A DNA stretch of 64,000 nucleotides, taken from the NCBI RefSeq assembly GCF_000328475.2, contig NC_026485.1:372001-436000 (forward strand), given 5' to 3'. Positions 48,901 through 56,083 of this stretch are shown here, piece after piece. The stretch's first letter is position 1. Each line of letters starts with the position of its first letter. Position numbers and translations under genes: made by a program. The stretch is from Mycosarcoma maydis. Taxonomy: Eukaryota; Basidiomycota; Ustilaginomycetes; Ustilaginales. Below the pieces are notes generated by a model. It was given only the letters and a program-made list of their open reading frames with translations. It did no database searches and was not told the origin of the DNA.

Positions 48901-50470
48901 TGTCGAGATTGTGCGTCTTAGCAACGACGGCATCCACGGCGTAAAGGACGTTCAGAGCATGGATGCCAGAAGGCGGTGGTGGACCGAACGACACCGACTC
49001 GACGACGAGTTGCGCGACCTGCTTCAGATGATTCAAGATATATGGCTTGGCGGGTTTAAGGGCGTCTTCTCTGAGCCCGCGTCTGATGTGCGTGCCATCG
49101 CTACGCTACGAGCGCGGTTCGAGAAGATCATTAGACGCGCCTGCTTTCCGACCGCTAACAAGCGGCCCGCCAAACTCAAGCTCGACGATGCCGTCTTCGA
49201 ATGCTTCGCAGGCCTTCCTGCGGACTGTACGAACGAAGATCTGGAGGATCTGGTGCACTACGTCATGGACGCGCTGCAGTTTAGCGGATTTCAGGTAGCC
49301 GTCGATGAAATTGATCTGGACGAGACGGCAATGGACCTTCGCGGCGCTCTGGAAGAGTTCAACGGAAAAAAGGCACAGACCTCTCCCAACAAGACGAACA
49401 TGGCCTACGTGGCAGTCGACGAAGAGGACGAGATGCAAGACCACCACATGTTTTTGGTGCTCGACAAGGACACGACGGTGTTCCCATGGGAGTCGATGCC
49501 CATCCTGCGCAATCGGGCGGTGAGCCGCATCCCCTCGATGGCGTTCCTGCAAGATCGGATTGCGATGGCCAAGGTATTTTGCCAAAACTCTGGTGTCAGC
49601 CAAGACGATGACGATGACGAGATGGGCGAGCTCGAGCTGAGTCCTCTGCAGAAGGGCAAGCCAGGTGCTAGATCCCGATCGCGGTCGCCGATAAAGGCTT
49701 TGCGACCAGCCAAAGTATCGACACTTGGCGGCAGCAGGACAAGTGCAACGCAAGCTGCGGATCACACTATGGCAGCCGCTGCCAACTCGGCTTGGCAGAT
49801 CGCTCTTCGCAACGGCAAGCTGTTCAGCCTGTCGAAGCGCAAGACATTCTACCTGCTCAATCCGGGAGGTGATCTGGTGCAGAGTCAGGAGCGTTTCGAG
49901 CCGTGGCTTCAGGGGCGTAATGCCAGCCATGGATGGAAGGGCATCGTTGGGCGTCATCCCATCGTGGATGAGCTCCCGGACGCACTCTCTTCGTCCGACC
50001 TGGTGCTCTACTTTGGCCACGGGGGAGCCGAGCAATTTATTAGACAGTCGAAAGTGCGCGAGCTGCAACGATGCGCTGTGACTATGCTGTGGGGCTGCTC
50101 GTCGGCGATGCTGCACGACAATGGCGAATTTGACGGCACGGGTACGCCGCTCAACTACATGTGCGCCGGCGCTCCTGCTATGGTGGGAAACCTGTGGGAT
50201 ATGACGGATCGCGAGCTCGACTCGATCTGCGAGGGAGTGTTTGGCAGACTTGGACTCATGGAGGCGCGAGAACGAGCCCCAGTGAAGCCAGCGGCTCGCA
50301 ACATCAAATTGGACAGTCGTGGACATTTACAAGCAAGTCGAGCGCCGATCGACATGTCACTGGCACGGGCTGTCGCCGAGAGCCGTAATGACTGTCGATT
50401 GCCGTATCTTACGGGAGCTGCTACGGTCGTGTATGGCGTCCCTGTTTACTGGCGTGACAGCGATCTGTAA
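42977..50470 (+). CDS. ESP1: separase (peptidase C50)
   Basis: The protein has 2497 residues from the ATG at 42977 (MPGKVATIPAAAST). The frame extends ten codons further only to a TTG. The C-terminal caspase-like domain has the catalytic His2348 in LVLYFGHGGAEQFIR and Cys2374 in VTMLWGCSSAML. The preceding LVLDKDTTVFPWESMPILRN and the terminal YMCAGAPAMVGNLWDMTDRE, then LPYLTGAATVVYGVPVYW, are also diagnostic. Residues 1-165 are Ser/Thr/Ala rich and the rest of the first 1800 residues is helical-repeat-like (TPR/ARM-type), as in other separases. It cleaves the cohesin kleisin at anaphase. A conserved regulator, securin, is not in the window. Length is at the large end of the fungal range. Confidence 0.95.
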   Translation: MPGKVATIPAAASTRSASITGAAAKPVARTRSTAGASISSKATSSVTSKAASTPSSTHLPASEKPRARTIATLSVTSSSGSTSSTSSSTSTSRTASTATSTTSTRVSAQKSKVSATASRPTAAPASIPFSSSAKTARSRAPATQTTSKSAPSASRKTDTIVDKTWTEAQVLEALAAPKSFPMALPYYVLLQLGTTAQNLHLDPELGTCYTFATAPAKLAPTRRVYFAKQLVNAGLSFLAHLTTSSWSAAANEASEHVSHVHAAINTFRIASRFLLLPREDTSSDTMAKQKELEVETVILRTCTKLKTIGFANIAHADSEYLGRIAAASIDDAATDSNATPHTMLLPSFQTPSSARIAFLIDLQSSSAAHALESADLAALDSILSDLNHENGPLAWQLYARRNGGGEVRVLDRAAFAIERAISKALQRLDAPNSQEHLPLRTLALQLLVQVSDLDLSAFWERVARTGGAALKTAQKNGEDMVAVYHAVQDTFETVIATATNVAENSESKSKLQCDGFQRFCEYWLSFARKAGSSVGVERATAAMSGVESSTRSDLIQSPDAMADATSFSAEQTSTIESASLPKLSDKEVAKICAILTGSVLALDKVLAGSSEADTQAKLDNAARILEKQVAAWPVSSPLSSQLKLYRVLDQLYRRSCSKLSNQGCDSRGQPKPDATGSADVDRLARACLQLLHSLYQRTETPASTSDLASLAPSSTPIRTAALPTRDACLTDIVYGYRVLANKLFNNISRSARDEALNEMSTCRTLLQQDLAESLPKKLVSEQLRLLSTSFYNPAGILYNSSNYVEAAVFLQLAVDCDVKSLQLLRESDTQLPAPEEDELEIALAQRQEALNKKLEYTAVAYRFAGSKLESLQTYRKLLFAHACAANQSLIRNVADGSVDQAFKSPDCKGLANSIKAIVDLSVHELGFDMDLCDKSHSLANWLLGSTQLESSVKGAILEQAVSLLEARSHLSIAVRAINNLHRALLEVYSASSFPLRRARTLARRLETDVSSHALLLSEDDVTQLEEDALACLDGPVLVNDERLARFQPQYRCSVLLSTALHARLRKPFNDPQTVAAKVESACKGLSSALTVQSKIAQPATVLASRSSPNNAPVTTVMTPRTRNAPRKAIAPSGKTATTRKALTQCSAPSQPTGTPIANVTTPPSKFGKPAFDATASVLPCQTLKSKTTAGAHTIDRLQYFCQSLLVFHEAFSALALSRCSVQILKLVRQATRHGAEIAPGLEETFCRASIELSQVYLALGKVSRAESALQCATGVLSRNASPRSAPDKLLLVSQDVRFRCLMAHSELLSHDRDLVGAQARFVEGIKHVKELIKGDKPASSSIDRLCQRERQAIAFSACAHVQLARGDLAASIEATTLALRQLIRLSSNLSHIASKTQTSEGDQTQVVLSEQLAPSSDAVMDEQNDQRMKQGQQHQQEQQLPQFCSAVFSSLFWRCCGRLLDSYMRLSRLHSIRGSAVDAEAIAGEGIDFATSLRFALPLARALVQRGELRLLLNRTEQGQEDLSRCLDLLQNTRIPEVMSLSYVQGDCLMRIEQLGEALRSYTSGEATLQSLSSAFAEAEHVMPSPRAPTHHRRRSSLCSSAAQMRARLSSSGKGIDLVLPEVQSKLLQRQAWILHLMGESERSEEAVEKATLIWDGIATVDTRVEQFVLEGRIALRKALEHLKNDHFFSMLPEAAISIPMVPSVSVRTLVGATRSHQTISEDTVRMALEMLTPADSAFREALSLGLLSSHSLVLREAFASLAQVYTTQAALGRNVKTAANAAAALLDWASSIGVRRNLLLAISSKLRGPKAALDDGEWPSTAFGEVRHNSIVSHTQRGHSVEEQESDEEEALPTRLAKLSLNKSTRTLPATPATQYNSLSAFWQSVRMRHQQALHESDTTKHLLPRNWTVISISVRSTDVQNLVLTRQEGGGGLDGCTAKEAVLYSLPMNRRSQRDGTEEEEEQLTLEAAQEKLVEIVRLSNDGIHGVKDVQSMDARRRWWTERHRLDDELRDLLQMIQDIWLGGFKGVFSEPASDVRAIATLRARFEKIIRRACFPTANKRPAKLKLDDAVFECFAGLPADCTNEDLEDLVHYVMDALQFSGFQVAVDEIDLDETAMDLRGALEEFNGKKAQTSPNKTNMAYVAVDEEDEMQDHHMFLVLDKDTTVFPWESMPILRNRAVSRIPSMAFLQDRIAMAKVFCQNSGVSQDDDDDEMGELELSPLQKGKPGARSRSRSPIKALRPAKVSTLGGSRTSATQAADHTMAAAANSAWQIALRNGKLFSLSKRKTFYLLNPGGDLVQSQERFEPWLQGRNASHGWKGIVGRHPIVDELPDALSSSDLVLYFGHGGAEQFIRQSKVRELQRCAVTMLWGCSSAMLHDNGEFDGTGTPLNYMCAGAPAMVGNLWDMTDRELDSICEGVFGRLGLMEARERAPVKPAARNIKLDSRGHLQASRAPIDMSLARAVAESRNDCRLPYLTGAATVVYGVPVYWRDSDL

Positions 50471-50693
50471 CCATCACCATACCTTACACTACATGACAAC
50501 GATCAGCAAACAGGACGTGTTGCTCTAACAAGGCTCTGTGATGCCGATGCGCTCGAGCGAGTAATGAGTAGCATTGATGGAGAATCGGGACAGGCTGCCT
50601 TCGTTGGGTGAAGTCAACGTCGAGAGAAAGTGTCGTATGTGGACGCTGCTTATATTATACATGATCTGGTCAATAGCGATAGCGTTGATTTCT

Positions 50694-50723
50694 ACAGTAC
50701 AGTACAGTACAGTACAGTACAGT
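50694..50723. repeat. (ACAGT)6 microsatellite
   Basis: Six perfect 5-bp units about 220 bp past the separase stop. Confidence 0.92.
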
Positions 50724-50862
50724 CACGAGTAACACAGAAGAAACGCGCGAGAAAAAAAATGTGGAAAAGACCAAACTCACCAAAACGTTGGCGACGCGTA
50801 AAGTGAAAATAGACAATTATATTCGGTACCAAAAAGGGAGGCTCAGGAAAGGCAGAGATAAC

Positions 50863-50886
50863 ATTCGTGATTCACGATTCGTGATT
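50863..50886. repeat. inverted heptamer cluster
   Basis: ATTCGTGATTCACGATTCGTGATT contains forward and reverse units side by side. Confidence 0.75.
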
Positions 50887-51061
50887 ATCTCTTTTTGCCC
50901 GGCTCTACGCGAGATTCGTGATTGCGGAGGAGGACATGTATAGCTGCATGCAGGCATTCGTGATTGAGAGGATACGATTGTGCAGTGCAGTTGCGTGGGC
51001 TTGAGGCTCAGTTTCTGACAAATGCAACACTCACAACTGAGACGGCTATTCAAAATTCAAT

Positions 51062-51089
51062 CGTGATTCGTGATTCGTGATTCGTGATT
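51062..51089. repeat. CGTGATT tandem array, four units
   Basis: Four perfect head-to-tail CGTGATT units, about 475 bp upstream of the RAD16 ATG. Confidence 0.92.
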
Positions 51090-51563
51090 CGTCTGTAGTC
51101 TGTGTCTCAAAGCCGGTGGCGAAACTTTTGGCTGAGTCGGTCAACCAACACTTTCAGCTCGAGACTTTTTCCTTCTCACCTTCCAGCACCTCTTGCCACT
51201 CCTTCCATTTGCCTCACCCACTCTCTATCGAAGCTGTTGTCAACAAGACTGTCTCTCAGTCTCGACGTGAAGCTGTCCTTTCCTGTCTTTCATTTCGGCG
51301 CGAGTGTCTCACTTGCTCTGTTTCACCTTCCCAAAGACACTAGTCTGAGCCGCCATTCCCCCCTGTATGTTTGGTCGTTGACGGGTTGAGCAGCGCTGCC
51401 ACTCTGCGCTTCCTTCAGTTCAAGTGCTCTTCCGTCAAAACTTTTCTTCTCATCTGGTCCTTTGTAGACAGTCAACCGCATTGTCCTTCATCACCCTCCT
51501 TTTTGCCTCCTCTACATCCTCATCGTAGCCGGCTTCCCGCTGGCCACTGATATAGGCTGCGCC

Positions 51564-54500
51564 ATGCCTCCTCGCCGCTCTACTCGTCAGTCGGTGTCCG
51601 CCACTCCGAAGGTGGATGAGGTGATTGTCATCTCATCTGAAGATGAGAAGGTGGTAGTCGCAACACCAGAGTCTCCCGTCCTCATCTCGTCTATCCAACG
51701 CAGGGCTGCAAGCTCACGTGCTGCTTCAGCCATCAGCTCTTTAGGTACCGCACCATCTTCGCGCACCAACTCCACTTATGCTTCTGGCAGCCACACTCCT
51801 GACACCTCGACCGCAGGCGATGATGACAAACAGGACGGTACCAAGAATGACACCGCACCCGACGAGTCTAAGCCTGGTTCACGCACCTCTACTCTCCGTG
51901 CTCGTCGGACAAGTAGATCTGCTTCTATCAAGACGCAAACCAAGACCAATACATCACCTGCTCCCATAACTCCTGCAAGTGACTCACGAAAGCGCAGAGC
52001 TCCAAGGGCGTCGGCTCCAACTCCTTCCAAAACTCGCAAGGTAGATGTCGACGATAAGTCTCTACTCAAACGAGCATCGGCGCGGGTTCAGGCTGCGTCC
52101 AATATGGTAACAAAAGGTTGGAGTAAAGAAGATCAAGATGAGGGCCTTCTCGTCACCGAGCCAGGACCATCAACTCCATCTTCAGCACTTGACAGAGTAG
52201 AAGCCGGCGGCAGCACCTCTCGAAGCAAGGGCAAGAAGAAAGCCAAAGCCAAGGCCGAACCTAGACCGGAATCCATCATCGCAGAGGAGAGCGTTGATGA
52301 CTTTGCAACTTCCCGTTCCCGTCGTCCGCCTCGCCGTAGCGCGGCCCTAGCCGTCAAAGCGTCCAAGTCATTTTTTGACAGTTACGCAGATGACCAGCTG
52401 TATCTCGACGAGGAGGCAGAAAGTGAAGGCAAGTACAATGAGGACCGTTCCTCCTTCAACAGTCTCAGCAGCGACGATGAGCCCCTGTGTTCTAAGAAAA
52501 AGTGGCCTGTTGAGACGGGAAGAAATTTCGCCACTGCTGAGGCTGGCCCGAGCAACTTGGCTACTCTTGAGAAGAGCGACTTTAACGCGGATACCGCCAC
52601 AACGGACGACGACGCAGATTTCCATCCTCGCACCGGCAACAACTTTTACGCCGAAGAGGTAGAGTACGAGACAGCCAAACAGCGCAGTGCTCGCTTGCGC
52701 AGCGAAAAGCACCAGGCACGTCTCAAGAAGAGGGATGCTCGTACGCAGTACGACAAAAACTTTGTCGCACTCGTAAAGCACCATCGTCAGCTCGAAAATG
52801 TGTGGAAGGACCTGGAAAGGACTGTCGCTGTTATCACGCCCGAAGAAGCCGAGCAGCCTCCCGGCCTCAACATCAAGCTACTTCCATTCCAGCGCGAAGG
52901 TCTGAACTGGATGACGCGACAGGAGCAGGCCACCTGGAAGGGAGGCATGCTTGCCGACGAGATGGGCATGGGAAAGACCATCCAGATGATCAGCCTCATG
53001 CTCTCGGACCGCAAGAAGCCGTGTCTCGTCGTCGCGCCTACGGTCGCCATCATGCAGTGGCGCAACGAGATCGAGCAGTATACCGAGCCCAAGCTCAAGG
53101 TGCTCATGTGGCACGGTGCCAACCGCACGCAAGACTTGAAGGAGCTCAAAGCGGCCGACGTCGTCCTTACCAGCTACGCTGTGCTCGAGAGCAGCTTTCG
53201 CAAGCAAGAATCGGGTTTCCGTCGCAAGAACGAGATTCTCAAGGAAAGGTCGGCGCTGCATGCCGTCCACTGGCGCCGCATCATACTTGACGAGGCGCAC
53301 AACATCAAGGAACGCTCCACCAACACAGCTAAAGGCGCGTTTGCATTGCAGGGCGACTTCCGATGGTGTCTCAGCGGTACTCCGCTGCAAAATCGTGTCG
53401 GCGAGCTGTACTCGATGATCCGCTTTCTTGGCGGCGATCCGTTTGCCTATTACTTTTGCAAAAAGTGCACTTGCAAATCGTTGCACTGGTCGTTCAGCGA
53501 TAAGCGAAGCTGTGACTCGTGCGGTCATACGCCCATGCACCATACGTGCTTCTGGAACAACGAGATCCTCAAGCCCATCCAACGCAGTGGTGCTCAGCAT
53601 GGTGAGGGTCGTGACGCCTTCCAACGGTTGCGCATTTTGCTCGAGCGAATGATGCTCAGACGAACCAAGCTGGAGCGTGCCGATGACATGGGTTTGCCTC
53701 CACGCACTATCGAGGTGCGACGCGACCTTTTCAACGAAGAAGAAGAAGACCTCTACACGTCGTTGTACACGGACACGACACGCAAGTTTAGCACCTACCT
53801 TGACCAGGGCACCGTCCTCAACAATTACTCCAACATTTTCACGCTGCTGACGCGCATGAGGCAGCTGGCCAACCACCCGGATCTGGTGCTGCGATCCAAG
53901 ACAGGACTTGCCTCGAAGCTATTGGGCGAGGACCAGAGCGAGATCCACGTCTGCCGAATATGCACCGATGAGGCCGAGGATGCCATCATGTCGCGATGCA
54001 AGCATATCTTCTGTCGCGAGTGTGTGCGACAGTACCTCGACTCGGAGCTTGTGCCCGGCATGGTGCCCGACTGCCCATACTGCCACGCCACGCTGTCGAT
54101 CGATTTGGAAGCTGAGGCGTTGGAACCGCCGCAGAGCTCGATCCGCATGAATGACAGTGGTCGTCAAGGCATCTTGTCGCGTCTGGACATGGACAAGTGG
54201 CGATCGAGCACCAAGATCGAGGCGCTAGTCGAGGAGCTGACGCAATTACGAAGCGACGACAAGACGATCAAATCGCTCGTGTTTTCGCAGTTTGTCAACT
54301 TTCTGGACCTGATCGCGTTCCGTCTTCAGCGCGCGGGCTTCCAAATCTGCCGATTGGAGGGCAACATGTCGCCCGAGGCGCGCAACCGCACGATCAAGCA
54401 CTTTATGGAGAACCCGGGTGTGACGGTGTTTTTGGTGTCGCTCAAGGCAGGGGGTGTAGCGCTCAACTTGACCGAGGCATCGCGTGTTTACCTGATGGAC

Positions 54501-54728
54501 CCGTGGTGGAACCCGTCGGTGGAGGTGCAGGCGATGGACCGCATCCACCGTCTTGGTCAACATCGACCGATCATTGTGAAGCGCATGGTGATTGAGAACA
54601 GCATCGAGTCGCGAATCATTGAGCTGCAGAACAAGAAGAGCGCAATGATCGAGGCAGCGATTGGCAAGGATGATGGTGCGATGGGTCGACTGAGCGTGTC
54701 TGACCTGCGTTTCCTATTCACGCTCTAG
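51564..54728 (+). CDS. RAD16: RAD16 nucleotide-excision-repair SNF2 ATPase with RING
   Basis: A single exon of 1054 codons with ATG at 51564. Residues 1-400 are basic and acidic low complexity. The SNF2 ATPase follows: LADEMGMGKTIQMISLML with GKT at 470-472, DEAH at 576-579, and LSGTPLQNRVGELYSMIRFL. A Cys-rich insert (YFCKKCTCKS...CDSCGHTPMHHTCFWN) is characteristic of Rad16. The RING finger starts at Cys797 (CRICTDEAEDAIMSRCKHIF, then CRECVRQYLDSE). The second helicase lobe ends with WWNPSVEVQAMDRIHRLGQ and the family C-terminus LSVSDLRFLF. With Rad7 it acts in global-genome repair of silent DNA and as part of an E3 ligase. All motifs are intact. Confidence 0.96.
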   Translation: MPPRRSTRQSVSATPKVDEVIVISSEDEKVVVATPESPVLISSIQRRAASSRAASAISSLGTAPSSRTNSTYASGSHTPDTSTAGDDDKQDGTKNDTAPDESKPGSRTSTLRARRTSRSASIKTQTKTNTSPAPITPASDSRKRRAPRASAPTPSKTRKVDVDDKSLLKRASARVQAASNMVTKGWSKEDQDEGLLVTEPGPSTPSSALDRVEAGGSTSRSKGKKKAKAKAEPRPESIIAEESVDDFATSRSRRPPRRSAALAVKASKSFFDSYADDQLYLDEEAESEGKYNEDRSSFNSLSSDDEPLCSKKKWPVETGRNFATAEAGPSNLATLEKSDFNADTATTDDDADFHPRTGNNFYAEEVEYETAKQRSARLRSEKHQARLKKRDARTQYDKNFVALVKHHRQLENVWKDLERTVAVITPEEAEQPPGLNIKLLPFQREGLNWMTRQEQATWKGGMLADEMGMGKTIQMISLMLSDRKKPCLVVAPTVAIMQWRNEIEQYTEPKLKVLMWHGANRTQDLKELKAADVVLTSYAVLESSFRKQESGFRRKNEILKERSALHAVHWRRIILDEAHNIKERSTNTAKGAFALQGDFRWCLSGTPLQNRVGELYSMIRFLGGDPFAYYFCKKCTCKSLHWSFSDKRSCDSCGHTPMHHTCFWNNEILKPIQRSGAQHGEGRDAFQRLRILLERMMLRRTKLERADDMGLPPRTIEVRRDLFNEEEEDLYTSLYTDTTRKFSTYLDQGTVLNNYSNIFTLLTRMRQLANHPDLVLRSKTGLASKLLGEDQSEIHVCRICTDEAEDAIMSRCKHIFCRECVRQYLDSELVPGMVPDCPYCHATLSIDLEAEALEPPQSSIRMNDSGRQGILSRLDMDKWRSSTKIEALVEELTQLRSDDKTIKSLVFSQFVNFLDLIAFRLQRAGFQICRLEGNMSPEARNRTIKHFMENPGVTVFLVSLKAGGVALNLTEASRVYLMDPWWNPSVEVQAMDRIHRLGQHRPIIVKRMVIENSIESRIIELQNKKSAMIEAAIGKDDGAMGRLSVSDLRFLFTL

Positions 54729-55744
54729 TCGAAAAGGATTCGTGATTGGTTGTGTAGTCACGGGTTGCCTTGTTTTATGTAGACATTCATCTGTGTGACA
54801 CTCACGAATAAACCGCAATCGTGAATGCTATCGGTCTCATGTTCTGCGCTGTCCTGAGTGCATGTTTGCTTCCTGGCTGGGAATTTCATGTCATACGGGT
54901 TTCCGACAGGCTCAATCACGAATACTAACTTAGGTCACAGTCACAGTTACTTATATTGAGAGTCACGAGTGCCGATGGGCTGCGATACGTTGTTGCTGGC
55001 CAAGAAAAAGAAAAGCTCGCTCGGCCTTCTCCGAAAAATGCAGCATGCGCGGTGCGTGGTCACGGGTGGAAATTGGATGTGTCAATTCGAACGTCGCACG
55101 TCGAGCTTGCTAAAGCTGGCCGGCTGATTGGGCACAGTAAATCGATGATTACAACGATACAAAAAAGGGCAACATCGGCCACTGAAGCGCGAACCCCACG
55201 CTTATTGACGATTGCCCATACTCGTGACTGATAGCTTGCTAGCTTGCTGGCTTGCCTTGGCATTCACAACTGTTCATCTCGACTTTCGCTGGGTAATGCG
55301 AATTCAAGAGTTCGATGAGATTGCTGACAGGAGTTTGGAGAATCGAAAGTGAACCAAAACAGTTGTGAGTCGCAGGCGTAAGCAGGAGAGCTGGTAGAGA
55401 AGGGAGCTACAGATCGACTAGCGAGTCGTGATTTCGGACTTGGCCGAGCTGCCGGAATTTGCGTGTTGAGCGTGAGTTAACGTTATTTGCCTAGGCGACT
55501 CCAGGTCGCGCGCCTTATTTGGCAGTAATATAGCCTCAGAGAGATAAGCTGGACAGCCGTGAGCAGCGAGGCACAGGCACGACCGTGAGTCGTGCGTTGC
55601 GGTACGGGGTGGCAAGATTAATAACGCAAACGGTATACTTAACTTATCGGCTCGTGGCTCGCACAGATACGACGAGTCTGCGTGTGCAAGCTGCTTAGTG
55701 AATGTGGTTTGGGTAGTCGCGAGTGAATCACGATGGATTCATGG

Positions 55745-55750
55745 TATATA
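55745..55750 (+). promoter_or_regulatory. possible TATA box of the xanthine dehydrogenase gene
   Basis: TATATA, about 335 bp upstream of the ATG, precedes a pyrimidine-rich stretch typical of fungal transcription starts. Confidence 0.4.
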
Positions 55751-55775
55751 TTCGTGATTGCTTTCCAACCACGCA

Positions 55776-55805
55776 AGATAGACAGCTTGGATAGCAACCT
55801 TATCT
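55776..55805. promoter_or_regulatory. cluster of three GATA-type motifs
   Basis: AGATAG at 55776-55781, a GATA core at 55790-55793 and TTATCT (AGATAA on the other strand) at 55800-55805. In other fungi the GATA factors AreA/Nit2 activate purine catabolism genes, so these are candidate nitrogen-control sites. Binding is inferred only. Confidence 0.4.
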
Positions 55806-55854
55806 AGTCCTCTCCGCCTTGCCTTGCCTTGCCCTGCCCTGACCGTTCTTTGGC

Positions 55855-55875
55855 ATGCACGACTGCTTATCCTGA
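55855..55875 (+). promoter_or_regulatory. short upstream ORF 1 of xanthine dehydrogenase
   Basis: ATG followed by five codons and TGA (MHDCLS). It is expected in the mRNA leader if transcription begins near the TATA box. Confidence 0.35.
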
Positions 55876-56004
55876 TCGCTCTGTCTGCTTTCCTTCATAT
55901 CTAGCCCTTCATCTCCTCATCCATCAACCCTTCCTTCGAAGCTGCATTCCGACAAACCAGTCATCGCTCAATCCCTGCCACTACCTCTTTCCTTCTTCGT
56001 GTTT

Positions 56005-56025
56005 ATGGACAGCTTGCACTCCTAA
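56005..56025 (+). promoter_or_regulatory. short upstream ORF 2 of xanthine dehydrogenase
   Basis: ATG followed by five codons and TAA (MDSLHS), ending 58 bases before the main ATG. It is the same length as the first upstream ORF. Confidence 0.35.
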
Positions 56026-56083
56026 AACACGACAAAACCCTCCAACGATTCTCCTGACCATCGCATCTAATCATCACGCCAAG

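Larger units (their letters stand above)
50471..51563. other. intergenic, RAD16 promoter region
   Basis: It contains an ACAGT minisatellite, an inverted heptamer cluster at 50863-50886, a CGTGATT array and a long pyrimidine-rich stretch (about 51160-51540) that probably forms the RAD16 leader. No gene is supported. Confidence 0.55.
54729..56083. other. intergenic and xanthine dehydrogenase leader
   Basis: The left part has single heptamers and a short AGCTTGCT-type repeat near 55231-55258. The right part (from about 55740) holds TATA, GATA-type sites, a CCTTG run (about 55817-55841) and two tiny upstream ORFs annotated separately. The xanthine dehydrogenase frame is open back to 55829 but without ATG. 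No other gene is supported. Confidence 0.55.

Noticed and set aside
55829..56083. N-terminal extension of xanthine dehydrogenase
   Set aside because: There is no in-frame ATG, the composition is pyrimidine-rich leader-like, and the family starts just before the iron-sulfur domain.
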